The notes under the pieces are model-generated. The model was not told the DNA's origin, did no database searches, and saw nothing but the letters and a program-made list of their open reading frames with translations. Below are positions 23,671 through 34,599 of a stretch of DNA of 64,000 nt, piece by piece (the first letter of the stretch is position 1; each line of letters begins with the position of its first letter). Source of the stretch: Physcomitrium patens (Eukaryota; Streptophyta; Bryopsida; Funariales; Funariaceae); NCBI RefSeq assembly GCF_000002425.4, contig NC_037254.1, forward strand, positions 5,969,053 through 6,033,052, in the 5' to 3' direction. A program made the position numbers and the translations under genes.

Positions 23671-25443
23671 TATTATATTACATGAAGTCTACTTAAAAAT
23701 GCATTGAATACTTGGCTGTAGAAGGAAAAATGGAACTTACAACAAGGTGATCCTAAATTTTTTTATAGAATCCTAAATAAATTCTAATTAAATTATAAAA
23801 ATTTTAATCAATCTATAATTAAATTTAAACGAAGTCTCAAGAATTTATAAAAGAAATATAAAAAATATTAAATTAAATTCAATAAAATATATTTAATACA
23901 AAAACCTTAAAAAAATATAAAAATAGAAATCCTAATTGAATTTTAATCAAATCTTGATATAATCTTTAATAAATCTTGATAAAATCTTAAATTAATTCTA
24001 ATCAATTTTTAAACCAAATTCTAATAAAATTCTATTTAAATCCTAATTAAAATTTAATTAAATCCTAAAAAATTCTTAAAAAATCATATTCAAATCCTAG
24101 ACAAATCTTAAATCTTAGTAAAATCCTAAATCAAATCTTAGGCAAATCTTAATTAAATCCTAATAAAATATTAATAAAATTTTAAATCCTAATCAAATCC
24201 TAAATCCTAGATCAATCCCAATGAGACCATAGAAAAATCCTAAATCCTAATCAAACTTTAAATCCTAGACCAATCCTAATCAAATCCTAATAAAATCTTT
24301 AATCCTAATCAAATCATAAATTTTAATGTTTGATCAAAATTAAAATCAAATTCTAATAAAATCCTAGATTCTAAACCAATCCTAATTAATCTTTAGTTGA
24401 ATCCTAAATCTTAAATAAATTCTTAATAAATCTTATAGTAGATTAAAAATTCAATAACTAATTCATGAATTATTGATTTTGATTCAAATTTTTCAAACTT
24501 TGTAACAACTAAGTTAACTACAAGCAAAAAATATTTGAAAAATATTGCACATACAATTATAAAACCTCATAATTATTGGCTACTCTTTTTCTCTAATTTG
24601 AACATTGATCTTTTAACAAAGTTTTCTACTTATTGAATTATTCAATTGCTCCAAAATTTGGATTGTATATAGATATTCAAGTCTAAATTTCTTTGATAAA
24701 TTTTTACTTCAATCAAACTATAAGATATTTCTAGATTAAAAAAAATCCTCATTGATTTTAAATCTCAATTACCTGAGAACATAATCCATAAAAACTCTTG
24801 TACTCTTTAATCTATTTTCTTGATTAATCTCAAATTTCTCACAAAAATTTATAATAAGCACAAAAATAAATTATCAAATTTTTATTTTTATATATGCTAC
24901 AAAACTTAATAAAATCTTCAAATTTATAAATATATTTTTATTTCTCAAAATCTAAACCAACTAAATACATTATTAAATTTAAAAATCCTTCAAAATCCCA
25001 ATATGAATTCAAATGATATGAAATTAAATATCAAAAATCTTTTTTTAATTTATTTTCAAATTCCACTATTTAATCAATAAAAAAATCTCAAAAATAGCAT
25101 AGATGCCTAATTTTATACCTTAGAATCTACTTTCAATTCAAGTTGGTAATTAGTCCTCTTTAGATACCATTTTTTTTGAGGTAATTTTTGCTAAAATCAA
25201 TTCTTAACTCTTTTTTACCTATCCTTATATCTTTTATTTTTTTAATCTATCTTTTTGATCTTATTTATGGCCATACAAAGTAGGTAGAATCTATTTTCAT
25301 AAAAGAGAGTTTTAATACTATAAGATTTTATTACTTATGTATCTTTTATTTATATCTTTTTTACTATATCTTTTTAATTAGATTCTTCTTTAATAAAATA
25401 TTTATTTTTTTCTTTCCCTTAATGGCTGTGTTACTATAAAATA
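23671..25443 (-). repeat. B3 5' LTR (1,773 bp)
   Basis: It aligns along its length with the LTR at 21,488-23,281, including the AATCCTAA array (about 23,750-24,440) and the terminal block TGTGTTACTA. The left end reads TATTATATTACATGAAG where the partner has TGTCATATTACATGAAG, a G-to-A and a C-to-T change. Confidence 0.75.
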
Positions 25444-25690
25444 CTATTGCCATCTAGCTTTTGAATAGATAGTATATGTAAAGGTAAAAGTGAAGCCTTC
25501 TTCAGTCTCGTCAATTCTTTTCTTATTTTTAGTTTAGTTTCAAGAATCTCTAATTTTTTAGCGTTTGGCAATAGCAATTCTAATTTCTTATTGATATATT
25601 TATTTTCTTATTTTTAGTTTGTCATCTCTCTTTGATTCATTTCTCACTTGTTTATCAATCTTCTTTGATATCTTGTCCTTGATAAGTATT
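25444..25690 (+). repeat. A1 3' LTR, second part
   Basis: After the nested B3 the family A LTR resumes (ATTGCCATCTAGCTTTTGAATAGATAGTAT, also read in A1's 5' LTR as TAACTCTTAAATAGATAGTAT). It continues through the TTTCAAGAATCTCTAATTT block to about 25,690, stopping roughly at the expected LTR end. Confidence 0.75.
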
Positions 25691-25694
25691 TCAT

Positions 25695-25918
25695 TTGTTT
25701 CTATGCATTTGTTGAAATCTTGAGCTACAATATTGGAATAAAGTATACTTTTTTCTACATCTATCTTGATTTCATTCTAGATCATTGGAATACAAGTATA
25801 ATGAAATTGTTTCTATGCATTTGTTGAAATCTTGAGCTACAATATTGGAATAAAGTATACTTTTTTCTACATCTATCTTGATTTCATTCTAGATCATTGG
25901 AATACAAGTATAATGAAA
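25695..25918. repeat. Perfect 112-bp tandem duplication
   Basis: The copy at 25,695-25,806 is repeated without a single mismatch at 25,807-25,918. Both start TTGTTTCTATGCATTTGTTG. It begins directly at the right edge of the A1 3' LTR. Perfect identity amid strongly decayed repeats points to a very recent duplication or to an assembly duplication. Confidence 0.97.
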
Positions 25919-26287
25919 TAAATTTCCAAGAAAAAAACTTTATGATTTGTATTATTTATTTAAAAAAAAATGTAGTTTATTCTACTTTATAGTATATGGC
26001 ATTAAATTTGTATTTGATTTTGAAATTATATTAGTATAAGTTCACGTGCAATATTGCTTGACATATATTTTTTTATTTTTTCTTCTTTCCCTCTTTTGTA
26101 TCGTTGAATTACTTATATTCATAATATGAGGATTGTATTCTTTATTTTTATTTATTTATTTTTTTAAATATTATTATTATCAAGGAGTTAAATTTGAAAA
26201 TATTTTAAATTGGCGTTTAGATCTCTAATTAATTTATTATTTCATTTTTTGTAAGTAAAATTGAGGAAAGAATGTGAAGAGATTTTG

Positions 26288-26290
<3 letters not shown>

Positions 26291-26319
<29 letters not shown>
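26291..26319. repeat. Poly(T) tract, 29 bases
   Basis: An uninterrupted T run. Its origin is unknown; it may be slippage or the poly(A) tail of a minus-strand retroposon too decayed to recognise. Confidence 0.9.
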
Positions 26320-26989
26320 GATGTTTTAAAATGTATATTATAGTTGATAAATCATATCACATATCAAATTTTTTATTCTTTTTATTCAAAAGAAAGGTTA
26401 AAAGAAGCTTTATATATACTATAACAATAAGCAAATATAACTTTAATTTTTTAATTTAGTAGGCCTACCTCTTATCAATTGCCACAATTGCTATAAGCAC
26501 ATTTTTATTGTAGTTGAATAAATATTAAACAGCTTTTGAAGGAAATTTTCTTCATTAAAAATTTTAATTTCTTCTTAGACCAAAGATTTTTTCAAATTGC
26601 ACTCACTCATTTACATTGTGCATGATTAATCAACCATCTTTGATAAAATATAAATGAATGTTCTACTTACAAGACTCTCAAATCTAAAATAAAATCAACA
26701 TATTAGTTGTCTATAGTTGAGCATCCTAAATATAATGCAATATTTATAAGTAAAAACATGGCTTTTTTTTATTATTATTATTCAATTTTTTTAAATATTA
26801 TATTTTAAAATATATTTTGAATTTTTATTAAATATTATGTTTAATTTTTTGTATAAATATTCTTATATATATAGACTAGAAGATCATCAATACAATCTTA
26901 AGCCTAAGAAAGAAGTTACCTTGCCAAGTTTGCTATTTATCAACTAACATTCTATCCACACATTGAAAATGTCATTTATTAACATAGTA

Positions 26990-27051
26990 GTTATACTAGA
27001 AAAAATGTTATAGTGTGAACAGTGTATTATAACAATTTTTTCTAGTATAAC
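26990..27051. repeat. Hairpin with arms of about 24 bp
   Basis: GTTATACTAGAAAAAATGTTATA on the left pairs with TATAACAATTTTTTCTAGTATAAC on the right, with one extra base and a loop of about 14 bases. A third, partial copy of the arm (AAAAAAATGTTATACTACACAC) follows at 27,053-27,080. It could be the stem of a small inverted-repeat element or a hairpin terminus. Confidence 0.8.
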
Positions 27052-28550
27052 CAGAAAAAAAATGTTATACTACACACACTCACACATTTCTTCCAAATTA
27101 AAAATTTGACAGTTTTCTTTTTTATAAAATGAACTTAATTCTGAACAAGCATATTAAGAACACATGTGTGTGTAATTGAATGGTTGGATTAAAAGAAAAA
27201 AAAAAGATGATTCTTTATGTCTTTTTCAATTCATGTATAATACAAAATAAACATAAAAATGATTTATTAAGTCGAAATTATGAAAAATAAAAAAATAAAA
27301 AAATATTATTTTTCTATTAAAAATATGATATTACCAAAAATATTTAATTTATCAATAATTTAAAAACTTATTAGCAAAGAGATTTTATTCATAAAAAAAA
27401 GTAAGAATTCTTATATTTCTATAAAATATACATTTAGAAAAAACAAGCTTATGTGCCTTTTATTTATTTTACTCATACAATGATATTCTAATTTTTTGAA
27501 TTATATCATCAAAACAAATAAATGAATAAATAAAACATCCATGATTTTTTGCTTGCTATAAAGTAATTTTTATTACTAAAAATCTTTTATAGACATCATC
27601 TTTATTTATTGTAAATATGCAATTAACTTTTATTCTTAAGTAACATGGTTTTAAGCATAATAATAAAATAATATTCTTAAGCAACATGGTTTTATTGAAA
27701 TTATAAAAATATTCCACAACTAAAACAATTATTTTAAAAAAACCTAATTGTAAGAATTTTATTTCCTAATTTTATGTAAAGTTTTCTATGTCTTGTTTTA
27801 TATGTATAAATAAGTACATATATCTATTTGTATGTGTAAAATAACAAATATTTTTATTAAATATTTTTAAATATATATTCTTTAATAAATAAAGAAATTA
27901 ATATTTTTTTAGTTTATTAGTTTATTTTTATTTATAAAATATAATCTTTTAAAAAACTAAGCTTTTTGTTGTAGAAGTCATCATAAATTTATATTTAAAC
28001 ATGATCAATTATAATACATAGATGTAAGATCTTTCTTTTTTTCAATTCACTATGGTATCATAATTTTATTAATTAAGTTTTATGCATTTATTTTTATTTT
28101 ATAGATATTATGTTAACTTGTTCAAATATTATGTAAAGTGGTTTTATTAAAATTTTATCAATGTAAAATTTTGACACTTACAAATTTATTAATGGTCTAG
28201 CTTTAATAATGTTTAGAATTAATCAAAAAGCAATTACTCAATAACAATATAGGAAACATGAGATAACACAAAGAAAAGCTAAAATAGTTATAAGCAAAGG
28301 CAAAAGTTTTATTGCAAAGCACTCATCCAACAAAGTCAAAGAAATTGGAAGAGAGTTCAAAATGAGGGTGTAACCATTGTAGATGAAAATGTTAATCTTA
28401 ATTGGAGAGAAATTGGTCAATAACATTGGAAAGATTGTAAAAGAGATGAAGAAGAGCAAGATGATATTAATTTATTAAAATTACAAAAAAATATAGTTGT
28501 AATAAAAAAAAAAATGTTGTGAAGAACTTAAATAAACAAGGATTGAAATC

Positions 28551-30433
28551 ATGCATAATCTAAGCATGATGAATATTTTGAATCCTCATTGTAATACATT
28601 GAATCGATCTATCAAATGTTTAGTTCAATCATCTACAGAGTCACCGTTATTTTGATAATATTGTCACCAACAAAAAATTCTCTACTATCTCTACTTTTTT
28701 TATATTTACTTTTGAAATATTTATTTGAGAACCAAGATACAAAAGCAAAAGAGTTTCAAAAAAACATCTATTAGTAGAATGCTCCACATGTATTTACATC
28801 TTTATATAAAAATATTGATTAATATGTGTATTAAAAAAATATTCTATATAAATTTAGAATAAATAGAAAATTATGGCATTAGATAGGAGCTTTATTGCTA
28901 GAAGAAGGTATTGATCCAACTTATGTATAGCTCTATATTTAAAATGTAACATTTACACAAGATAGAAGGTTAAGATATAATCATGATTTATTAGACCAAA
29001 TTATATAAAAAATTAGAGAAGTTTTGAGGAAGAATACTTTTTTATTGAATTATATAAACATACATATGAAATACTATCTTTGGCATATAATGAAGGAGTA
29101 TTAGAAGTAAATCTTATAGTTTTTTTATACTTTATGAAGTAGATTTAAAAATAAAAATATAATCTTTATACTATTTTTAAAAAAATTATTATTATATTGA
29201 TTGGAGATGGATCATAACTTAATATAATTTGTGATATTATTAGTTGTCTATGTAATATTATTATTATTAGTGGACTATTGAAAAGGATTCATAAGGCTCA
29301 TTGTACTTATTTGTTCCTTCATTACATTCTCTTCTTCACATAGAATTCTTCAATGACATCCTCGCTAAATAATGCAAAATATATTGATGGATATTATTTA
29401 AGAATAAAAAGGTGTTGAATGAAAAGATTGAAGAGGCAATAGGTTGATACAAGTGGATTATTTTGCCTATCAATTCTTTTTAAGACCTACAAAATATTCT
29501 ACAATTTTGCATAAAGAAAAGCTATTGTAGGAATTCATGGTTGATGGATATGCAACAACTAAGCAGTCATGTTTGTAATATCTATATCATAATCAAAGAA
29601 ATCTATATATCAATTTGTATTAAAAATTGGTAGATGTTATAACTCATCATAGTATTGAATTTAAAGAAGGAGGATATGAATTAAATAATGTAAGATGCAT
29701 AATCTTACTTCCATCATGATATATTAAAAGTGTAAGACATATGATAGAAATATTTTAGGATTCTATGGAAATTATAAGTTTTTATCAGCATTCTAATATT
29801 TTTATGATAATAATAACCAATCTAAGATAGTCCAAAATCTAGAGCAAGCTCCTTTTGAATCAATAAGCAAGTCAGTGGTCAGATTTGGCTGCTTCCATAT
29901 TTGAGTTGAAAAGACATGCTATTATAAAAGGTATGAAGAAGGAAGATGTCTTTAGTCATGTTGTTTCTTATATATATAATTAATTTTCAAAAGAGAGGTC
30001 TACCTCATATGTACATCTTGATTTTTTATTAGATAAAGTAAGATTAGATGCACTTTAGATACTAGTTGTATGATTTTTGTAAATACTTTAGATAAAAATA
30101 ATAATTATAAGTTATTTATAATTATACTATGATGCATAATATATGGTTCATATAAAATAAAGAAACTTCAAGCATCTTATATTATACATGGTTGTTGTAT
30201 AAAGAAGTACCTAAAGATGTTTGTAGAAGAAGCAATAATGGAGGTAACTAAATATCTCTAATATTGACCAAAAAAAATGATAGAAATATATTTGAAGTTC
30301 AAGAAATGGTTGTTTACAATAAGGATATTTTTTTATATAAAATTATTTTAAAATTATAATTTTCATATAAATGTAAAGGTGTATACATCCAATTGTATAA
30401 CTAAATATATCTTAAAGTACATCTATAAGAACG
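28551..30433 (+). pseudogene. Helitron: decayed zinc finger and Rep (HUH nickase) part
   Basis: Helitron proteins join a Rep nickase to a helicase and move by rolling circle. Here a remnant reads, in family order with frameshifts: a zinc-finger-like region near 28,570-28,650 with NPHC and later CHQ; HQIGALLLEEGIDPTYV with one stop at 28,870-28,930; IGDGSQLNIICDII near 29,200-29,245; TKYSTILHKEKLL then EFMVDGYATTKQ near 29,485-29,570; SQWSDLAASIFELKRHAII at 29,875-29,935; the HUH region at about 30,004-30,027, now SYVHLDFL where Helitrons have PHxH; and KYILKYIYK near 30,405-30,430. Stops fall at Gln positions (for example H-stop-IGALL). The family A LTR of A4 interrupts it at 30,434. Clearly non-functional. 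Confidence 0.8.
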
Positions 30434-30505
30434 TTATAGATATATATCTATTGTAATTATTATCTAGATAATATGAATAGGTAGAAATAAGTAAAAATAA
30501 ATTTG
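30434..30505 (+). repeat. A4 5' LTR, first part (about 72 bp)
   Basis: This begins with a decayed TGTCATGGATA (CGTTATAGATA) and follows the family A LTR through ATATGAATAGGTAGAAATAAG, then breaks off at the A2 junction. The rest of the same LTR, lacking roughly 40 bp, lies at 36,120-36,551. Confidence 0.65.
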
Positions 30506-30615
30506 CCACATATTTTGATCTTTGTTCTCTTTGAAGATCAAAATATGTGGCAAATACAATTTACTTTTACTTATTGTATTTGCCACATATTTTGATCTTT
30601 GTTCTCTTTGAAGAT
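30489..30615. repeat. Fold-back plus direct repeat at the A2 junction
   Basis: Two identical 37-bp copies (30,502-30,538 and 30,579-30,615, starting TTTGCCACATATTTTGATC) enclose an inverted copy of the first 19-20 bases (30,536-30,555). The outer arms TAAGTAAAAATAAAT and ATTTACTTTTACTTA also pair. The right copy is continuous with A2's 3' untranslated region, while the left belongs to the A4 LTR edge. The A2 3' LTR that should be here is missing. Confidence 0.85.
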
Positions 30616-31058
30616 GATTGATAGGGCCTTTCAACTATTGATAGTGTCCTATATCAGGGCGAAAAGACCATCCAGTTATTTGATCATTGTTGAGGCTTTC
30701 ATAACTTCCTTCCAATAAAATATTTGAAACACCATCAGGAATTGTTCCTACCTTTAGTAAAATCATCAAACATCAGGAGTCCCTTCTAAGGTTGTGATAC
30801 CAAACGTATTGTATCTCATCATCTATTTAAGGAAGAACATGTCATTTTTGAGGATCTTCAGCTCGATTGTGTCGTCTTAAAGGTTGTGACAATCATAATG
30901 TCTCATCCGGTAGGTCAACAAACGAAGGCTCTTAAGTTGAATCTATTGGTTGTTGGTTCTCTATCTCCCGAGCATCAAAACTACAAAGAAGCTACAAAGA
31001 AAGATTGAAAGTAGAATGTTATCTTGCCTAGATCTTGTTTCTTTTATAAAGAAGATTT

Positions 31059-31346
31059 TTATCTTGATTTTAATAGATGTCGTCGATGAAAAGCCTCCAC
31101 TGCCTTTGTTATATTTACAAGATTCTTTACTGGCTTCCATGTATATTCACTAATATCATATTCATGCCAATGGACAAGATATTCTAATTTATTTTGGTGC
31201 TGCCTTGAATCTAGGATTTCTTCTACTTTGAACTCTTCATTATTGTCCACTTCTATAGGAAGAGGTGGAGCTTGTCTTCTTCTTAGAATGTCTACTCTCT
31301 TGTATGGTTCAAGAAGAGATATGTAGAATATTGGATGGATTTTCAT
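31059..31346 (-). pseudogene. A2 pol C-terminus: chromodomain
   Basis: An open 95-codon stretch begins with the integrase-tail block MKIHPIFYISLLEPYK and ends in a chromodomain of about 50 residues starting EFKVEEILDSRQHQN and continuing LEYLVHWHEYDISEYTWKP. Chromodomains bind methylated histone tails and can steer integration to heterochromatin. The core aromatic positions (F of EFKV, W of VHW, Y/W of EYTW) are present, so the fold looks intact. It is the natural end of pol; the upstream integrase is broken, so the whole gene is a pseudogene. Confidence 0.85.
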
Positions 31347-32510
31347 TGACTCCGATAGGTGTAAACGATATGCAACTGGATTGATTTGTGGAGAAATAGA
31401 AAATGGTCCATGCCTTCAATAGTCCAACTTATCACAAAGACGAGTGGTTTTGATATTACGACAAAGTAATCATATCTTATCACTCATGTCAAATGGTGGT
31501 TGTTCCTTTCAATAGACATCCACATTGATCTTTTATTCTTCTTGAGCTTCTTTTAATTACGCCTTCATTGTTGCATGTAGCTCTGACAAATCATTTTTCA
31601 AATCTTTTGCCATAAGATTATTAGCTTTTGAAAAGTCAAAAGTATCAAGTCATAGATGATAACCATAATTGGCAAAGAAAGGTGTTTTTTTTATAGAAGA
31701 ATATATAGTGTTATTATAAGTAAACTTTGTCAATGGCAAAAGAATTGTCCAAGCATCTTGTTGGTAGTTGATGGTACATCTTAAATATTGCTCCAAAACT
31801 TGATTGATATGCTTTGTTTGTCCATCAATTTGAGGATGGAATGCTGAAGATAGTTTTATATTCACTTTTAGAATCTTAAAAAGAGTTTGTCAAAATCTTG
31901 ATAGAAATTGAGTTTTCTTATTCGATATAATATCCTTGAGAATCTATGATAGCAATAGATATTGTCAAGAAAGAGCTTAGCTATTTCTTCACCTGTGATA
32001 GATTTTATACATGATACAAAATGTGCCAACTTGATAAAATGATCTACTATCACGAATATAGAGTCATAAGAACTTGAGATTGGAAGATCCGTGATGAAAT
32101 CTAAAAATATAAAAGATTCTAGTTGTTTTGGAATGGATAATGGCTAAAGAACTCTATAAGGTTGATGACAAGGAGTTTTTGATCTTGAGCAAATACCACA
32201 AGATTATACAAAATCTTTGACTGCCTTCCATATTTGCGGCCACCAAAATTCCCTAAATATTAATTCCAAAGTTTTATTGTATCTAAAATATCGTGCTGCT
32301 GGAAAGTTATGACAAGTTTGAAGAACACGTAATCGAGCTTCACCTTCTGGAACATATAGGTATCCTTCAAAATATAGTAGATTCTTTTTGAATTCAAACT
32401 TGGAAGTATCATGAGACTTTTAAGGATTTTTCTTAATATCATGAATAAGAAGATCAGAAGACATACTTGATTGAACTTGCTTAATAAAATTTGAATCAAC
32501 AATTAGTGTT
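31347..32510 (-). pseudogene. A2 pol: integrase, frameshifted
   Basis: The DDE integrase inserts element cDNA. On the minus strand the core begins at 32,053 with MIVDHFIKLAHFVSCIKSIT, and the GQT-type block HPQIDGQTKHINQVLEQYL lies in the 71-codon frame 31,865-31,650. Two frame changes and several stops separate these from each other and from the RNase H block. The N-terminal zinc-binding part near 32,100-32,500 is only partly readable. Inactive. Confidence 0.75.
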
Positions 32511-32560
32511 GATTTCATTGCTTGAAGATGAAGATGCTCTGGCTTCAAAAAAATTGTCCG

Positions 32561-33052
32561 TTACTGATCAAAAGCAGCATCTCCTTCCTTTGGTATAAGG
32601 TAAGATTGTTTAAAGAGTGCATCTGACAAACCTTGTTGTTTTTCTAGTCGAAAAGTCATCTTGAATTCGAATCTTGAGAAAGACATACTCCAACGGGCTT
32701 GGCGACAATTCAAAATACATGTTGACATAAAATATTCAAGGTTTTTTTGATTCGTATACACAATAATTGGGTTAGAAGCACCTTCTAGATAATAGCACCA
32801 TTCTTGAAACAAATCCATGATTGCAAGAAGTTCTTTGTCATGGATCTCATAATTGATCTCGGTTGCTGAAAATTTTCTGGAATAAAAAGCTACTAGTTGA
32901 AGTTTATCATCTGTTCCCATTTGTGAGAATACGACACCAAAAGCAAAGTCTGATGTGTCTATTTCCATAAAAAATGGCTTAGAAAAATCAACGCAATACA
33001 AGATTGGTGCAGAAACAAAGATTGTCTTTAAAATTTTAAATGTTACTTTCAC
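32561..33052 (-). pseudogene. A2 pol: RNase H
   Basis: A 163-codon open frame covers the RNase H domain, which degrades RNA in the RNA:DNA hybrid during reverse transcription. Recognisable blocks are MEIDTSDFAFGVVFSQ (first catalytic Asp), LVAFYSRKFSATEINYEIHDKELLAI (with the catalytic Glu, given here in parts: LVAFYSRKFSA, then YEIHDKELLAI) and IVYTNQKNLEYF, where other gypsy elements have TDHKNL (the Asp is changed to Asn). The next residues reach the RWSMSFSRFEF block. Separated by a stop from the RT above. Confidence 0.85.
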
Positions 33053-33159
33053 TTCTTGATTCTATTGAAGTTTGTCTTTACAAGTCAAATGTGTAAGTAG
33101 AGCTGCAACTTGAAAGAAGTCTTTGATGAAGATTCGATAGTAGTTGATAAATCCTAAAA

Positions 33160-33580
33160 AACATTGGACATTTCTTACCGTTTTTGGGATCTTACAATCG
33201 ATAATAACTTGAACTTTCTTAGGATCTATCATAAGTCCATCATTTGAAATGATGTATGCTAAGAAGTCGACTTAAATAGTGTGAAATATATACTTTTTTA
33301 TTTTGGCATAGAATCCCGTATCTCTTAGTTTTTGTAACACATGACGAATATGAAGTTCATGTTCTTTTATATTCTTAGAATAGATTAAGATATCATCTAA
33401 GTAATAGACAATAAAATCATCTAAAAACTCCCAAAAGACATCATTTATTAGATATTGGAATGTTGTTGGTACATTTGTAAGTCCAAAAATCATGATGTTG
33501 TATTCGAAATGTCCATACCTTGTTCAAAACGTAGTCTTCCATTCATCTCCTTCTTTAATGCATACCAGATTGTATGCTCC
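33160..33580 (-). pseudogene. A2 pol: reverse transcriptase palm, C-terminal part
   Basis: The 73-codon frame 33,493-33,272 holds [20 protein letters not shown], followed by the catalytic YLDDILIYS block with both aspartates intact. It is the continuation of the RT that starts in the 333-codon frame upstream; a stop and a frame change near 33,500-33,580 separate them. The thumb region below 33,270 (GLMIDPKKVQVI-type) continues with stops. RT is therefore broken despite its intact active site. Confidence 0.85.
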
Positions 33581-34582
33581 TCATAGATCTATTTTTGTAT
33601 AGATCTTAGCTTGATTTAATTGATTAAAGAGTCTAGATATCAAAGGTAGCGGGTACTTATTCTTGATGGTGATTTTGTTGAGTCCTTGATAATTGACACA
33701 CATCCACAATGATCCATGTTTTTTCTTCATAAATAAAATTAGAGCTCCTGCTAGAAATTTGAAATGGCATATGAAATTCTCGACCAAATTCTCTTCAATA
33801 TACTTCTTGAATTTAATCAACTCATTTTGTGACAAATTGTAGATTGGTCCAACTGGTAGTTGTACTCCTTCTTGAAGGTCAATTGAGCAATCATAGGAAC
33901 GATGTTCTGAAAAAATATCTGCATTTTTCTTCTCAAATACATCTTGAAAATCTTGATGTTGGCTTGGAATGCCACTTGAAGTCTTTCTACTAGTAGAAAT
34001 AGGTGTAGCATAAATGATACAAGGTGATCCTTCTTTTGCAGCATCCAAGAAACCTCTTGCATCTACAAATACAAGTTTAATTGTACTAAACTTATGACTT
34101 TCTACTTCATTAACTATGCTCTTAGTTATACTTTCAAAAAAGTCAAGACTATAAGAAGTCCAATCTATTTTAGGGTTATATTTTTTTAGCCATGATAAAC
34201 CTAAAATGATTGGATTGAAGTGAGATCTAATGATATTAAATATTACAAAGCTACTATGACCATTAATTGCTATTTCTATAGGAAAGATTTCATGAGTAAT
34301 ATCTCCTGAAGACAATAGATGTCCATCTATGACTTCTACATGAACAAGTTTAGTTTTCTTCACTAAACATATGTTATGCCTTTTAGAAAATTCTTCATCT
34401 AAGAAACATGTTGAGGCTCCTGAATCTAACAAGGCAGAGGATGTGTGATATTTATGTTCTAAAATAATATTTATTGTAAAACAAGGAGAGGGTTCTAAGG
34501 AGAGAATATGACCTTCACTAGGTGTTGTACAAGGTTCCAGCTGCACAGTGCCTATTGTAGCTAGATAAATTTGTTTTCTCAC
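33581..34582 (-). pseudogene. A2 pol N-terminal part: protease and start of RT, 333 open codons
   Basis: The longest open frame in the repeat region. It encodes the retropepsin with the active site ALLDSGASTCFLDEEF near residues 50-65 and the ILGLSWLKKYNPKIDW block near 128-143. A linker follows, then the first part of RT, with YDCSIDLQEGVQLPVGPIYN and MKKKHGSLWMCVNYQGLNK near 285-305, matching the KKKDGSLRxCxDYRxLN block of gypsy RTs. It ends at a stop just before the palm. The Asp of DGS and of DYR are changed (H and N), which would weaken an active enzyme. The ATG at 34,582 is internal to pol and not a true start. Confidence 0.85.
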
Positions 34583-34599
34583 ATACTATCTTCTTTGAT

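Larger units (their letters stand above)
21488..25443 (-). mobile_element. Element B3: family B element reduced to two LTRs and a 390-bp interior, minus orientation, inside A1's 3' LTR
   Basis: Two family B LTRs in the same (minus) orientation occupy 21,488-23,281 and 23,671-25,443. Immediately right of the first is the expected polypurine tract (AAGGGAAGTGGA read on the minus strand) and about 35 bp of internal 3' end, similar to that of B2. Left of the second is the primer-site region (TGGTGAACC on the minus strand), as in B1. All coding DNA is gone. The interior instead holds an inverted piece of a family B LTR (23,318-23,670), so a second insertion followed by deletion is likely. The host A1 LTR resumes at 25,444. 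Confidence 0.75.
15439..25690 (+). mobile_element. Element A1: decayed family A Ty3/gypsy chromovirus, plus strand, carrying a nested family B element
   Basis: A full-length but decayed chromovirus. Its 5' LTR is 15,439-15,879, gag runs about 16,080-17,100 and pol about 17,210-20,620 with a terminal chromodomain. A 3' untranslated stretch runs to 21,186, and the 3' LTR (21,187-21,487 and 25,444-25,690) is split by a family B element. The order protease, RT, RNase H, integrase, chromodomain is that of Ty3/gypsy. Both LTRs share the start consensus TGTCATGGATA, here decayed to TATTATGGATA in the 5' copy. The last few bases of the 3' LTR are not recognisable at its right edge. All genes carry many stops. 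Confidence 0.85.
25919..28550. other. AT-rich DNA of unknown origin, left of the Helitron
   Basis: No coding domain is recognisable. It holds a 29-base T run at 26,291-26,319, a hairpin at 26,990-27,051 and short A/T-rich repeats. Some of it may be the 5' part of the Helitron, whose terminus (TC) cannot be placed. Confidence 0.5.

Noticed and set aside
21590..24440. Interstitial telomere or CRISPR-like array
   Set aside because: The AATCCTAA arrays lie inside LTRs at the same place in four copies and have no spacers, so they are part of the element. A telomeric origin is kept only as a hypothesis.
28238..28459. 73-codon minus-strand hydrophobic frame
   Set aside because: Leu/Ile/Phe-rich, as expected from AT-rich DNA. 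The plus strand there leads into the Helitron remnant.
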